A DNA stretch of 64,000 nucleotides from Liopterus haemorrhoidalis (GCA_963971575.1 OZ020624.1:12982625-13046624); one strand, 5' to 3'. Shown: positions 1 to 10,647, numbered from the stretch's first letter. Made by a program: numbers and translations. The notes: generated by a model from the letters alone, not told the origin.

Positions 1-150
1 TTTTAATGATTTTATTTATTTATTTATTTATTTATTTATTGTCTAAATTTTTTATTTTTAATATATAGTCTAGTTATTTAGATGGGCTGCGTTAGGCGCA
101 AATAGCCTTTGTTGCTGTGCGCCAAAAAAATTTCAACTAACTAACTAACT
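1..150 (+). mobile_element. 3' end of an I-clade non-LTR retrotransposon
   Basis: The sequence matches the 3' ends of two other copies in this window (15463-15610 and 19095-19230): a T-rich tract, the block GGGCTGCGTTAGGCGC, GCCTTTGTTGCTGTGCGCC, and a tail of TAAC units. The tail ends at about 150 and directly abuts gypsy pol, so this copy inserted into the gypsy element. Its 5' part lies outside the window, so the target duplication cannot be checked. Confidence 0.85.
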
Positions 151-850
151 AACGAATATCTGTTGTAAATTGTGCTATTAGATCCCAATGTCGCAACTGA
201 CGTGGGGTAAATTTACTAGAATTTTGTTGGAATCCATAAATTAGTGGCTTATGATCTGTAAAAATAGTAAAAGACCTACCTTCCAACATAAACGAAAAAT
301 ATTTTACTGATAAGTAGATTGCTAGTAATTCCCTATCGTAAGCGCTGTATTTTTGTTGGGCTGGGGAAAGCTTTTTTGAAAAAAATCCTAGGGGCTGCCA
401 ATCGCCATCGCAAAGTTGTTGTAAAACGGCACCCACAGCTAAATCTGATGCATCAACTGCAAGACTCATTTTTTTATTCGATGAAGGGTGAGCAAGAAGC
501 GATACTTTTTCTAAATCTTGTTTGCATTTAATGAATGCTTCAGAAGATTATACATTCCAGTTTATTAGACTATGATCGTTCTTTTTAGCATTTGTTAAAT
601 AATTATGTAAGACTGATTGCGTTTTTGCTGCATTTGGTATAAAACGGCGATAAAAATTAATAATTCCTAAAAATTTTCTTAAATCATTTACAGTTGCAGG
701 TTTTTTGAATTCTTTTATTGCAGTAATACGCGATGAAAGAGGTTTGATACCCTTTGCTGAAATTAAATGTCCTAAAAATACAACTTCTTCTTTGCCAAAA
801 TTACATTTAGAAATATTAATGGAAATTCCATAATCATTTAATTTTTTTTA
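149..850 (-). pseudogene. gypsy pol: RT C-terminus and RNase H, cut by insertion
   Basis: This is the continuation of the pol frame that stops near 850. The 540-848 part encodes the RT thumb/connection (motifs like FLGHLIS and FYRRFIP), and 149-469 encodes RNase H. Visible RNase H hallmarks are VDASDLAVGAVLQQ, YDRELLAIY and FTDHKPL. In-frame stops lie near 848-850 and 548-550, so no full polyprotein can be made. The frame is lost where the I-element tail begins. Integrase should follow but is outside the window or deleted. Confidence 0.8.
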
Positions 851-1879
851 AATTTTAATTAAATGTTGTTTATGCTCGTTTTTATTACGTGAAGCTACTA
901 ATATATCATCAATATAGACGAAACAAAATGGTAGATCTCGCAAAATTTCGTTCATAAAGCGTTGCATCGTTTGTGCTGCATTGCATAAACCGAATGGCAT
1001 AACGACAAATTCAAACAGCCCAAATGGCGTTGTTACTGCAGTTTTAGAGATGTCTGTTTCTTCAATCGGTATCTGATTAAATGCCCGAATGAGGTCAATT
1101 GTTGCGAAAATTTTCTTATCATCTAAGTTATAAGCAAAATCGAGTAAATTTGGAATAGGGTATCGGTCGGGAACTGTAACTGAGTTCAATCGACGAAAAT
1201 CACCGCAAGCACGCCACGAACCATCTTTTTTGGGAACCATATGTAATGGACTAGCCCAACAACTTTTAGATGGTCTGCATATTCCACTATCTACCATAAA
1301 CTGGAATTCCTTTTTAGCAATTTCAAGTTTTTCGGTAGAAAGTCTACGAGGTTTTTGAAATACTGGAGGACCTTTTGTTATTATATGATGTGTGGTATTA
1401 TGTTTGGTATTATTATTGAAAGAAAAAGGTTTTGTTATGTTCACGAAAGGCAAAAGAAGTTCAGAATATTCATCTAATTTAGACATTGTCTTAATAGTTA
1501 TTGACTGATTAAATTGAATTTCTCCTACGGATCGTTGTAAACTAGTATTGTCTACTAAACATCGATTTCTAAGATCAATTAAAATTCCAAAATGTTTAAG
1601 AAAATCTGCACCTATTATGGGTTTAGAAACGTCAGCAATAATAAATTTCCATAGAAACGTTTTTTTAAAACCCAAATGTATTTTCAATATTTTTTCACCA
1701 TACGTTTGGATGACAGCTCCATTGGCTGCAAAAAGCTGATAATTTTGAATTGGCATGTTTCTTTTATTAGGAGGCACGACTGAAATATCAGCTCCACTGT
1801 CAATTAAAAATCGCAGTTGTGTCAAATTATCAAAAATGAATAAGCGACTATTTTGTACAGCGGTTGAATTAGTCGCCAC
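848..1879 (-). pseudogene. gypsy protease and reverse transcriptase
   Basis: The 343-codon stretch carries an aspartic protease near its N-terminus (LIDSGADISVV, then IGADFLKHFG as the conserved ILG-like flap partner). RT follows, with WRACGDFRRLN, ATIDLIRAFNQI, MPFGLCNAAQ and the catalytic FVYIDDI. Protease would mature the polyprotein and RT would copy the element's RNA. The frame ends at a stop shortly after the YIDD motif where the family normally continues, so this is one half of a broken pol. The upstream gag is in a separate frame about 15 bp away. Confidence 0.87.
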
Positions 1880-1893
1880 TTGCAGCCGCTGTC

Positions 1894-2682
1894 TTAGTTT
1901 TTTTGACTTTTAAAATTACAAGGCTTGACACATTTTGTGGCTTTATTTCCAAACTTTGTATGGTACCAGCAAATATTTTGACAGCTGTCATTAGGAAATG
2001 AAGACGTTTGATCAAAGTTGCGCTGAAACTGGGTTGCATACTTTTTATCTATTTTATCGACTTGAATACCAAGTTCAGAAATTTGTAATTTTAGTTGCTC
2101 TATAGAACTCTCTATAGAAGCTGTGCTGCTCGGTACAGATTTATTAAATTTATTTATTTCGTTAATATCACTTGATGTTATTTCAAAAATGTCGTCAGCC
2201 AAAATTGCCGTTTCGTCTAGAGAAACTTTGTTTATAGACAATATTTGCTGAGTACTAGTTGGTAAAGCTTGGAACCAGATTAAACGTAAAATATCGTCGC
2301 TTACCTTATTACAAGCTAAATTACGCATTTGTCTTAATAATTGAGATGGTTTTTGATCGCCAAGTTCAAGCCCAGTTAAGAGTTTTTTTATTTTCTTTTC
2401 ATCAGATACGCCGAACTGATTGATTATTCTTTTTTTTAAGGCGAGATATTTATTCTCTGCAGGAGGATCTTTGATTAAGTCACTGACCTGAGCTAAAATA
2501 CTGCTTTCTATTGTACCTACAACATAATTGTACTTGGTATTATCTGCAATAATTTTGTTCGTAGCGAATTGGGCTTCGATTTGAAGAAACCATAACTCTG
2601 GGTCTTGTTTCCAGAATGGAGGTAATTTAGTCGCTACTCTTGACACCTCTTGTTGACTATTTTCCATTTCAGAAGATATCAA
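1894..2682 (-). CDS. gypsy Gag-like capsid protein
   Basis: The 262-codon frame begins with a conserved gag head (KLPPFWKQDPELWFLQIEAQF), followed by a helical capsid-like region and a putative coiled segment near residues 190-220. Its C-terminus has the Cys/His cluster CWYHTKFGNKATKCVKPC, which ends many Gags of this gypsy group and likely binds RNA. The frame is intact even though pol is broken. The primer binding site lies about 30 bp upstream of the start, as expected for the first gene. Confidence 0.82.
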   Translation of the reverse strand: MISSEMENSQQEVSRVATKLPPFWKQDPELWFLQIEAQFATNKIIADNTKYNYVVGTIESSILAQVSDLIKDPPAENKYLALKKRIINQFGVSDEKKIKKLLTGLELGDQKPSQLLRQMRNLACNKVSDDILRLIWFQALPTSTQQILSINKVSLDETAILADDIFEITSSDINEINKFNKSVPSSTASIESSIEQLKLQISELGIQVDKIDKKYATQFQRNFDQTSSFPNDSCQNICWYHTKFGNKATKCVKPCNFKSQKN

Positions 2683-2710
2683 TTCTGCTTCTTAAATTGT
2701 TTTAAACGTT

Positions 2711-2722
2711 CGGGGTCACCAA
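2711..2722 (-). promoter_or_regulatory. primer binding site of the minus-strand gypsy element
   Basis: On the minus strand the sequence reads TTGGTGACCCCG immediately after an LTR edge ending in CA (2723-2724). A tRNA-complementary site directly inside the 5' LTR is where reverse transcription starts. The tRNA species is not assigned. Confidence 0.6.
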
Positions 2723-2814
2723 TGTGGGTGTTCGAATTATGTTTAAGAAGAAATAATTATATATTAGTTAGAAGCTTTTATTAATTGACTTTTTATTTTT
2801 ACAACACAATAATA

Positions 2815-3745
2815 ATTGAAAATCTCAAAAACATCACTTCCATGACGACCACCGCCACACATATAAAAAATATTAACAACAGACTTAGAAAGTCCTATTA
2901 TGTTTTTAAAATATTAAGACAATATATGCCTATAAAATTGTTATACAACTTTTATTTTGCTCTAGTACAATCTGTACTTTCATATGGATTAATTGCATGG
3001 GGGAGTGCTGCAAGTAGTTACATGCAAAGGCTAGAAAATTACCCAAAAGAAAATAATTAAAATTATATGTAAAAAACCTGTGCTTTATCCCACAAAAAAG
3101 CTTTTCGTAGAATGTAATCTATGTACAATTAAACAACTGTATCTATTATCAATAATAAAATACATATATAAAATACAATACCCCATACAATTTCCAACGC
3201 ATGAACATAAAACTAGAAATGCTGGCAAAGCATTGCCCTATAAAGCAAATAAGACTGTAGGACAGCGAAGTTTCATGTATTATGTTCCTAAACTATATAA
3301 TAACTTCCAAAAATTTATAACTGATAATAATATTTCAATCACAACATTTGCTGCTAATAAAATTTCAAAATACGCTAAAATATGGATAAAAAATCTTACA
3401 CAGGATGAAGTACTTAATTATTATAGAGAATAATTTTAAAAATACAAAATAATTTAAGCACTTAAAACCCATCCTCAATGGATCTCTAGATGCGAATTTA
3501 AGATGCTGGTTAATCTTTAAATTTAAAAATAAATTAAATTATTCAATTTTAACTGAAACCACACACATACTTATGTATCTGTGGTGTTAATCCGTTTCAA
3601 AATTAAATTATATGTATTTTATATTGATAATCCTATCTCTACTTTTAGGCTAAACATAGTATTAACTCTGTATCTCTAATTATCTATCATTATGTTATTC
3701 TTGTATTTGTATTGAAGTGGATTTTTGGTAAATAAATAAAAATAT
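2815..3745 (+). mobile_element. Non-LTR retrotransposon 3' fragment (CR1/jockey-like)
   Basis: Two overlapping frames (2785-3060 and 3080-3433) encode the region after the RT palm: INNRLRKSYYVFKILR, then LVQSVLSYGLIAWGS, then a C-terminal tail ending in LNYYRE. A frameshift near 3040 separates them. An AT-rich 3' untranslated region follows and ends in AATAAATAAAAAT at about 3735-3745. The 5' part, including the catalytic RT motifs, is absent, as expected for 5' truncation. Clade is an inference from general RT similarity. Confidence 0.65.
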
Positions 3746-3749
3746 TAAC

Positions 3750-4404
3750 GAATCACTTTCTAATGGTGTTTTTCCCGAGATGTTAAAAACTACAATTATA
3801 TGCCCTGTTTTCAAAAAAGGAAGCCCTCTACTCATTGAAAATTATAGGCCTATAGCATTACTATCAGTCTTCTCCAAAATATTAGAATATGCTATGTTTC
3901 ACAGATTGTTGGAATTTCTAAACAAATTTAACCTCTTAGTTGAATCGCAATACGGGTTTGTTTAAAACAAGAGCACTATTACTGCGATCAGTAGCTTCTA
4001 TAAAAAAATTATATTATTCCTCGAGCTAAAACAAAATCTTCTAGCTATTTTCTGTGACCTTAGTCGTGCTTTTGACTGTGTTAGTCTCAGTATACTTCTA
4101 AAGAAACTCGAGCTTTATGGTCTGCGTGTCATTGTTTTAGACTGGTTCAGATCCTAACTACATGGTCGCTCTCAATGTGTGATTATAAAAAATAGTGGGA
4201 ATTATTCAATTGCTGAAGCTATATCCTCTATTCAATCACTCCAGTGTACCGCAGGGTTCGATACTGGGCCCGGTGTTCTTCATTATTTTTATTAATGACC
4301 TTGTCAGAATCATCAATAATGCTGTGACTATAATGTACGCCGATGATACCTCAATAAGGATAAAAGGTGGACCTTTCCCGGTCGAGGTAGTAAATAAAAA
4401 CTAG
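3750..4404 (+). pseudogene. Non-LTR reverse transcriptase fragment (jockey/CR1-like)
   Basis: Broken frames encode RT landmarks in order: CPVFKKGSPLLIENYRPIAL, SQYGF, a decayed CDLSRAFDCV palm A motif, SVPQGSILGPVFFIIFINDL and MYADDTSI. At least two stops or shifts separate them (near 3965 and 4155). No endonuclease is seen, and downstream sequence changes to a different, RTE-like fragment near 4420, so this is an internal scrap. Confidence 0.7.
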
Positions 4405-4414
4405 GTTTTCCAGT

Positions 4415-5035
4415 CAGTCTACAGCTTAAATTACCTAGGAGTGACTATAAACAAATAACGGTGATGAATACGCAGAACTTGAGTCAAGAATGATGAAAGG
4501 AAGTAGATGTTTAGGAGGAGTGGCAAGCATCATAAGCACAAATAAGATTTCAAAAGCAGCTAAAGTACGAATATACAAAACAGTAATAAGATCTACAGTA
4601 CTGTATTGATGTGAACTATGGCTATTGAGCAAAACCTATCAAAATAAACTGGAAATTTGGGAAAAGAAAGTTTTAAGAAAAATTTTTAGTCGAAAAAAGA
4701 TAGAGAAATTTGTGTTAGACGAACAAACAAAAAAGTGATGGTAACTATATAATGGACAACTATAACAGGCGTCATAAAGGCACAAAGATTACGGTGGTTA
4801 AAACATATGTTGCGGATGGAAGACAATAGAGTGATAAAATCAGTGTTTGAAGGTGGAGTGAGAAAAAAAAAAAAAAAATAGAATCAAACCTAAACAGAAG
4901 TGGTTTAGTTTAATAGTATGAAAAGTGACTTGAAAACACTTAAAGTACCCAACTGGGAAGTAAAGGCACAAAATAGAAAACTATGCAGAAGAATAGTGGA
5001 AGAAGTCATGCATGGGTTTACAAGGTGAGAGCTAA
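4415..5035 (+). pseudogene. RTE-like non-LTR RT C-terminal fragment
   Basis: Translated pieces read as the post-RT region of RTE-type elements: YLGVTI near 4435, a region ending LEIWEKKVLRKIF near 4670, then a stretch like MLRMEDNRVIKSVFEGG (4810-4860) and WEVKAQNRKLCRRIVEE (near 4955-5000). Stops (for example near 4607) and shifts are frequent, and an A-rich slip occurs at 4861-4879. The order and wording fit the end of RTE-type ORF2; the clade call is from memory of that conserved tail. Confidence 0.55.
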
Positions 5036-5039
5036 TAAT

Positions 5040-5400
5040 ATCGTTCAATAAACAACAAAGTTTTATAGGCAAAATGGGACTATACAGGGCTGATGTGATC
5101 CAAAAATATGATTATGGGAAAGAAAATAGAAATAAGTTGAATATAACCCATATAAAGATATGCACTACACACAATAACGAATAATAGAAATCTATAAGAA
5201 ACTAGATACATAACTAAACACAAAACTGCTAAATAAACAAGAAACTAAATAAAAAAGGGTTTTAGAAATTACTATAAGGTAGATATGTGAAGTGTCAAAA
5301 CAAATCGAAACATATTATAAAATGTCGGCAAGTGTAAAGATTATAAAATTTAGCGATTCTTATATAATACAAATCTTCAAAATGACTATCGAACACAATC
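5040..5400. other. AT-rich stretch without recognisable feature
   Basis: No open frame or repeat structure stands out. It may be 3' untranslated sequence of the RTE-like fragment just before it. Confidence 0.4.
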
Positions 5401-5404
5401 TAAA

Positions 5405-5762
5405 TATAGTAATAATAATACTTTATTTACATAGGATGAGCCTATACAAACATAAGTAATAAAACATGCATATTACAATTAAAAATCAAAATTTTAAAAC
5501 ATGTAAGCAATATAAAAATAGTATAAAAAATTATAAAAACAAACATATTTCGTTAAAAATAACCTTACATAAAAAGCAAATTACAAATACATACATCAAA
5601 ATAAAAAAAATAAAATATTAAAATAAGATAAAAATACATGTTACATAAAAATTGGTAAAATCAGACATGATAAGATCAGAAAAACAAATTTAAAAAAAAA
5701 AATCTTAAAAATACGACATAAAATGTAACAAAACAGACTTATCTAAAAATACTCAATTAAAA

Positions 5763-5765
<3 letters not shown>
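5405..5765 (-). mobile_element. Possible 3' end of a CR1-like element, minus strand
   Basis: The plus strand begins with an ATT/TAATAA repeat followed by ACTTTATTTACATAGG. Read on the minus strand this is a polyadenylation-like AATAAAGT followed by ATTATTATT. The same arrangement ends the better supported CR1-like fragment at 57836-58330. The rest is A-rich with no coding trace. Confidence 0.35.

Positions 5766-5827
<62 letters not shown>
5766..5827. repeat. (TA)n microsatellite
   Basis: About 30 TA dinucleotides run without interruption and end where the Penelope-like fragment begins. Confidence 0.95.
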
Positions 5828-5828
<1 letters not shown>

Positions 5829-6060
5829 TCGAAAGAAAGTTCTTGACGAAATTAATATGGGTATTAAATAAAATTCTTATGTCATACTCGTCATAAATTT
5901 ATTAAAACATTTTTTATCGAGACGTTTCGATTGATAATCCAATCATCCTCAGTCCAATATTATTGTCAGATGTGTAAAATAATGTATTTCCACATTAAAA
6001 TGTGTGGAACGGACAGGAACGGTTAATCATAGTCTAGCCGAACGGTCTGTCCTATATATA
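5828..6060 (-). mobile_element. Penelope-like element end fragment (PLE-A)
   Basis: Two blocks match the longer PLE-A copy at 41748-42285: 5828-5953 matches its 3' terminus, and 5985-6053 matches the block containing GGAACGGACAG and the following CTAGCC...TCTGTCCTA. The intervening sequence is deleted here. The fragment has no coding sequence. It contains a hammerhead-like fold (5915-5958) and sits between two TA microsatellites. Confidence 0.75.
5915..5958 (-). ncRNA. Hammerhead-ribozyme-like motif, PLE-A copy 1
   Basis: On the minus strand the core reads CUGAGGA, an extra U, a six-pair stem II (GAUUGG with UCAAUC, one G-U pair), then GAAAC and GUC. This follows the hammerhead order CUGANGA, stem II, GAAA, short stem III, UH cleavage site. 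Stem I is weak here (a G-G mismatch), unlike in the copy at 41832. Penelope-like elements are known to carry minimal type I hammerheads. Activity is not shown. Confidence 0.55.
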
Positions 6061-6075
6061 TATATATATATATAT
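6054..6075. repeat. (TA)n microsatellite
   Basis: Short TA run bounding the PLE-A fragment on its other side. Confidence 0.9.
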
Positions 6076-6114
6076 TAAATAAAATACATAAAATAAATAA
6101 ATATGCGATATACA

Positions 6115-6347
6115 AGTTAGGTGTAACGAAACGCTGACCATGACGTCACGTGTGAACAACACCCGTCAGCAACTTTTTCCTTATATATGTTAATGAAAAC
6201 TGAGACAAATGCTTTTTGTATAATTTTATCTCTTGTTGAAACATGCTAATTTAAATTAGATTCAAATTAGACTTGTAACTGTTTTGAAGTGCCTTTAATA
6301 AAATAAAAACTTTTTAAAAAAATCTAATCGATTCTCAGTCAGTTATT
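6115..6347 (+). repeat. 5' LTR of the errantivirus-like element
   Basis: It matches the 3' LTR, which is split by a later insertion (23565-23639 and 26154-26316). Shared blocks include TAACGAAACGCTGACC, GTGAACAACACCCGTCAGCAAC and CTAATCGATTCTCAGTCAG. AATAAAATAAAAA near 6298 may serve polyadenylation. The last bases overlap the start of the primer site, so the inner end is uncertain by two or three bases. Confidence 0.88.
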
Positions 6348-6359
6348 TGGCGCAGTCGG
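6348..6359 (+). promoter_or_regulatory. Primer binding site, tRNA-Ser type
   Basis: TGGCGCAGTCGG follows the LTR. This site is used by 17.6/gypsy-group errantiviruses. A non-coding leader of about 390 bp separates it from gag; I see no other feature in the leader. Confidence 0.85.
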
Positions 6360-6745
6360 GAGGATCAGTGAAATCAATCTATCGAAGAATTGATTTTTCG
6401 TATTAACGATTAATCTCTGATTCACATTTTTGACGAGAACTTAGATCGTGAGTGCGAGAGTGAATAGACAGCTCCATGCGCGAGTACAAAAATCTACTTC
6501 CGTACCGAGTGAGGACTAGTATCGCCTTAACGCCTACTTCACCCCACGGACACATCTTCAGCAGAACCTGGGAAACCCAAAATCGTGACCTATAGGCAAG
6601 AAATGAAAATTACGACTACAATACTGTAAGTACACTCATTTTTCCTTTACTCATTTCCCAAAAAGCCAGTGAGTAATCGTACCTATTAAAGAAATAAATT
6701 AGAAATTAAAAAAGTGTAGTTTAAAAAAGTAACTTTTAAAGACTA

Positions 6746-7133
6746 ATGTCTTTTAATGAATTAAGCGAAGGAGCTCTGGACAATTTAACTAATTTATTTA
6801 GTACAGTAAAAATTGAAAATCCAGAGATGAGTCACCCTCAAAATCATGTTTCTGGTTCACACCCAGTTAACTATCAAATGCTAAAATTATATCTAGATTC
6901 TATTCCACATTATGACGGTAATCCCCATACGCTAGGAGTATTTCTAGATAACTGTGAACACCTTTTGAGAACTTTTAATAGTGACACTGACATAACACTG
7001 AATGGAGTAAGAGCGATTTTAGGAAAGCTCACAGGTAGGGCCTTAATGCTAATTGGTTCCCGATTAGAGTTACGTAGTTGGATAGAGATAAAATCCGCGC
7101 TATCATTAAGTTTTGGAGACCAACGTAACGTTG
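6746..7133 (+). pseudogene. Errantivirus gag, N-terminal part
   Basis: The frame starts with MSFNELSEGALDNL and runs through the capsid-like sequence LKLYLDSIPHYDGNPHTLG and LKGN-like helices to the insertion point. It is typical of gag in the 17.6/gypsy group, which lacks a CCHC knuckle at this end. The I-clade element enters at 7134, and gag resumes at 15611 with the duplicated CCAACGTAACGTTG. After the insertion point the frame reads on briefly into I-element sequence to a stop at 7252. Confidence 0.85.
7120..7133 (+). repeat. Target-site duplication of the I-clade insertion (left copy)
   Basis: CCAACGTAACGTTG here is repeated at 15611-15624, on the other side of the insertion. The 14-bp length fits target-primed reverse transcription and proves that 7134-15610 is one insertion event or grew from one. 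Confidence 0.95.
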
Positions 7134-7134
7134 G

Positions 7135-7298
7135 CCCCGCAGGGGAAGTTCATAATGGCCATAACACCTGGACATTTGTCGAGCTTTCGGGCCTGATGAT
7201 CCCGCGTACCCTCAATCACGCAAGGGAAGTTCATAATGGTCGCATCACCTGACCATAAAGAGCTTTTGGGCCTGATGATCCCACGTACCCTGAATCAC
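7135..7298 (+). repeat. Two ~80-bp leader monomers of the I-clade element
   Basis: 7135-7219 and 7220-7298 share GGGAAGTTCATAATGG, GGGCCTGATGATCCC and CGTACCCT with small differences. Tandem 5' monomers often carry the internal promoter in non-LTR elements; that role is inferred here. The rest of the leader (7299-7836) has no feature I recognise. Confidence 0.8.
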
Positions 7299-7836
7299 AT
7301 ATCATTTGGGAGGAGACAGTTCAGAGAAGCCGATTGTGGGAATAGGCTTATCTGTTGTCTCTTCGATCTCCCACTTAAATTCCTACCCACGTGTTTGCCG
7401 TGCGTGGAGACCCGTAACGCCGGAGAAGAGGGTCCTGGTCGGTTGAGGGAGACTGCTGCCCGCGGACAGTACGATCCCAACACGCCTTCTTTGGCCTCGG
7501 ATTCGGTAAAACGGGAGGCTGAGTCTGGTCAGCTCAGTCAATCGGCTGGTGTCACGGTTCATGAATAGAGTGGCTCCACTACTGGATCGTGGATGCCGGG
7601 GTAATGCCGTGCCACTAGACAAGTATTCGGGGGTCTGTGGAAGCGGATGCAGCTCGCCCGGTTCCAGAGTTGGCTACTACTGGTTCTCGAGCGGGTCGAG
7701 CAGCCCGTGACTACTTCCCCCGATGCTATATCATCCTGACATGCCTGGCGCAATGAGCCGGTTTGCGGCCAACGTCCCCTGTGTGGGGCTCCCTGGTGGG
7801 TGGGCATGGCAGGGTGATGAAACTTAGTATACGGGT

Positions 7837-9258
7837 ATGGCGACTACCCGGAGGGATCAATTTTCTTTAAATTCCGCCAAGGTTGAGAGTAAACTCCGTA
7901 AAAAATCAAACAAGAGACCTCGTCGTGATGCTCAGTCATCCGATGAGGGATGTGTAAGGCCTTCTCCCAAGAAGGTAGACAGCAGATCAGTTGAGTTTTG
8001 TGCGCCAGTGCCTCGTTTTCTTGTCGTGAAGGTGCAAGAAGAGGGTAAATCTTTTAAAGAGATGTCCCCCTTCTTTGTTGCCCGAACGCTGGGAAAAACG
8101 TGTCCAACTGGTATTAGGTCGGTAAGAAAACTGTCGGATGGAACATTATTAATTGAGGCAGAAAATGAGGCATCTTCAACGCTTCAGAAATGCGAAGGAT
8201 TTGGCGAGTATCGTATCTCGGTACAGCCACATAAGGCACTGAATACTTCTCGAGGCGTCGTTACAGACCGTGACCTTGCGTATGTTACGGAGGAAGAGTT
8301 TGTGCAGGAAATGGCATCGCAAGGTGTCATTGAATGTAGAAAAATTAACCCCCGAAACGGTAAGTCTTCTATTTCTATGGTGGTATCTTTCGCTGGTACT
8401 GTCCAGCGTCGGCTAAGGTGGGGTACAACGTTTGTAACGTTCGCCCCTACTATCCCAACCCGATGCGATGCTACAAGTGCCAGCGTTATGGTCACACCTC
8501 TAGTCGTTGTGGCAAACAGTCCATCTGTGCCAACTGCGGGCACGATCAACATGAAGTTGAAAACTGTCCAAACGCGGCACACTGCGTGAACTGTAAAGGT
8601 GCGCATGCATCGACTTCACGCCACTGCCCAACGTACTTAGAAGAGAAGGCTATTCAGGTCATCAAGACGAAAGATAGAATACCGTATTTCGACGCCAAGA
8701 AGAAGTATAAAGAGACTGCGCCGGTTACTTTTGCGAAATCCTTCGCACAAGTAGCTGCAAAGAAGACAGCCAGTGTCCAGACTCAGACGGAGTCAGTGCT
8801 TCGTCCGACAGTAAACGTCAGTGACAGCTGCGTCACAAAAGTCCGACACGGAAAAGGTGGCGGAATCGGTCCAAGAGACCAGTGTTCAGACCCCACAACC
8901 AGGGGGATCGGGTCTGAATAAATCCCCCTCCCATATAGGAGAACGCACTCAACCTCAGTTCTCCCCACCACCTAAGGAGAAGACCCCACAGTCTTCTCCA
9001 AAAACGAGAAGCGACCAGAGAATGGTCGCTTCTGCAAAGCCTTCATCAGTCGCTCCTGAAAAGGAGACTGATAAGGGACCCGTTGGTTCTCACTGGATAC
9101 CAGTGAGAACAAAACAATCAAAAAAGGAGTCCAGTGTGTCCACCAAGGCACCTGGACAAACAAGTGAAACCGTGGCCGAGAAAATGGCTGTTGACCCGCA
9201 ACCTAAGGGTAAACCAAAGATCATTAGGTTGCGGGGTAACTCCCCTAAACAAAAATGA
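7837..9258 (+). pseudogene. I-element ORF1, first copy, frameshifted
   Basis: The product starts MATTRRDQFSLNSAKVES and matches the second copy at 10648-12084 with roughly 15% nucleotide difference by eye. A 4-base deletion near 8403, where the second copy has AGGT, shifts the frame. Further indels near 8810 bring it back to the frame that ends in GNSPKQK. The middle, read from 8418, holds the CCHC cluster (CYKCQRYGHTSSRC, CANCGHDQHEVENC, CVNCKGAHASTSRHC). ORF1 proteins of this type bind the element RNA. It is broken as a gene. Confidence 0.85.
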
Positions 9259-10628
9259 CTGGTCCACTAATCCAGTGGAACTGTAACGGTGTATATCAGC
9301 GCTACGAAGAACTGCGACTGTTACTCTCCAATTTAGCGCCTTCGTGTGTTTGTCCGCAGGAAGCAAATTTCACGGAAACCGACACATTCTCTCCTCGAGG
9401 ATACTCCGTGTTTCGCACGGATTTCCTTACGGGGGCAAGAGCATGTGACGGCGTGGCAATTCTCGTTAGAGACACATTGTACCACGATCCTGTAGACATT
9501 GACACTGAGTTGCAGGTCGTAGCAGTTCGTGTTGCACTTCCCCTCCAGGTGACGATTTGTTCTATCTACCTTCCCCCTGGTGTTCGAACTGACATCCGAG
9601 ATGTCGTGAACATCATCGATCAACTCCCACCACCTTTCATACTACTAGGCGATTTTAACGCCTACAATGTATGTTGGGGATCGGTGCGGAACGATCGATG
9701 GGGACGTCACCTGGAGATTATGTTGAACGATTTAAGTTTGAGCTTTTTGAACGACGGCAGACCCACGCACTTCTGTGCAGCAACGGGTACATTCAGTGCC
9801 ATAGATCTTAGCGTCGTTTCAGGAGCCATCGCTCCGTTGTTCAAATGGGACGTGCATCACGACCTGTGCGGTAGTGATCACTTTCCAATCTTCTTAAGGC
9901 CTCTGTTCAATACTGTTACCGAATCCCGCTGGCCACAGTGGGTTCTTCGGAAAGCAGATTGGACCAAGTTCGCAGAATCATTCTCTCACGAGGATATTCC
10001 GAACTTGAGCGTAGATGAAGAGGTGAATCATTTCACGGATTCCATCACGAGCGCGGCTGAAAGCAGCATACCGCTGTCATCCACTCAGCCCCGTCGAGTT
10101 CCCGTTCCCTGGTGGAACGAGGAATGCGACTTGGCGCTACGTGAAAGGAGACACCTCTTCAATACATTCCGTCGTTGTCCAACAGAGACAAACATGATAG
10201 CCTTCCAACGAGCGAAAGCTCGTGCTAAGAGGATTGTGAAAGAAAGCAAGCGCGAATCATGGCGCAAATACGTATGCACCGTTACAGTTGCCACTCCAGT
10301 GGCCAAAGTTTGGGAGAAGGTCCGGAAAATATCCGGTCTAAATACAGCTACAGCCATTGCTGGTCTATCGGTAAATGGTAACGTAGTTACCTCAGCAGTC
10401 GAAATTGATAACACTTTGGCATCTAATTTTGCGTTCAATTCTAGCTCTGAACATTATTCACCCGAGTTTCTAACTCGTAAAGCAGGCCTCGAATCTATAC
10501 CTCTAAATTTCTTTTCTAGGAATGACGAGGTATACAACCTGCTTTTCTCTCATGTCTGGCGCAATGAGCCGGTTTGCGGCCAACGTCCCCTGTGTGGGGC
10601 TCCCTGGTGGGTGGGCATGGCAGGGTGA
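9255..10628 (+). pseudogene. I-element ORF2, first copy, endonuclease part only
   Basis: Starts at an ATGA shared with the ORF1 stop. It encodes the APE endonuclease with QWNCNGVYQRYEELR, LLGDFNAYNVCWGS and GSDHFPIF, so the catalytic Asp/Asn/His set can be seen. At about 10551 the sequence jumps from ORF2 back into leader sequence, adding about 25 foreign codons and a stop. RT is absent. Sequence to this point is about 98-99% identical to the second copy (12081-13374), much closer than the ORF1 copies are. Confidence 0.85.
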
Positions 10629-10647
10629 TGAAACTTAGTATACGGGT
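10552..10647 (+). other. Duplicated leader segment upstream of second ORF1
   Basis: It repeats 7740-7836 almost exactly (GGCGCAATGAGCCGGTTTGC through GGTATGGCGACTACCCGGAG). The break lies between ORF2 sequence ending TTTTCTCTC and leader sequence beginning around TGTCTGGCGC. It marks where the second copy starts, and the larger part of the leader is missing. Confidence 0.9.

Larger units (their letters stand above)
151..2806 (-). mobile_element. Ty3/gypsy retrotransposon, interrupted, minus strand
   Basis: Read from right to left there is an LTR edge (near 2723), a primer binding site (2711-2722), gag (1894-2682), protease and RT (848-1879), an RT connection region, and RNase H (149-469). 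The integrase and the other LTR are missing because the I element at 1-150 sits in the RNase H region. Only about 80 bp of LTR remains before non-LTR sequence begins near 2815. Two in-frame stops interrupt pol. The order protease-RT-RNase H and the gag type place it in Ty3/gypsy; I cannot name the lineage. Confidence 0.85.

Noticed and set aside
5400..6100. CRISPR-like regular repeats in AT-rich DNA
   Set aside because: Only microsatellite and dispersed-element repeats; no spacers, and the host is an insect.
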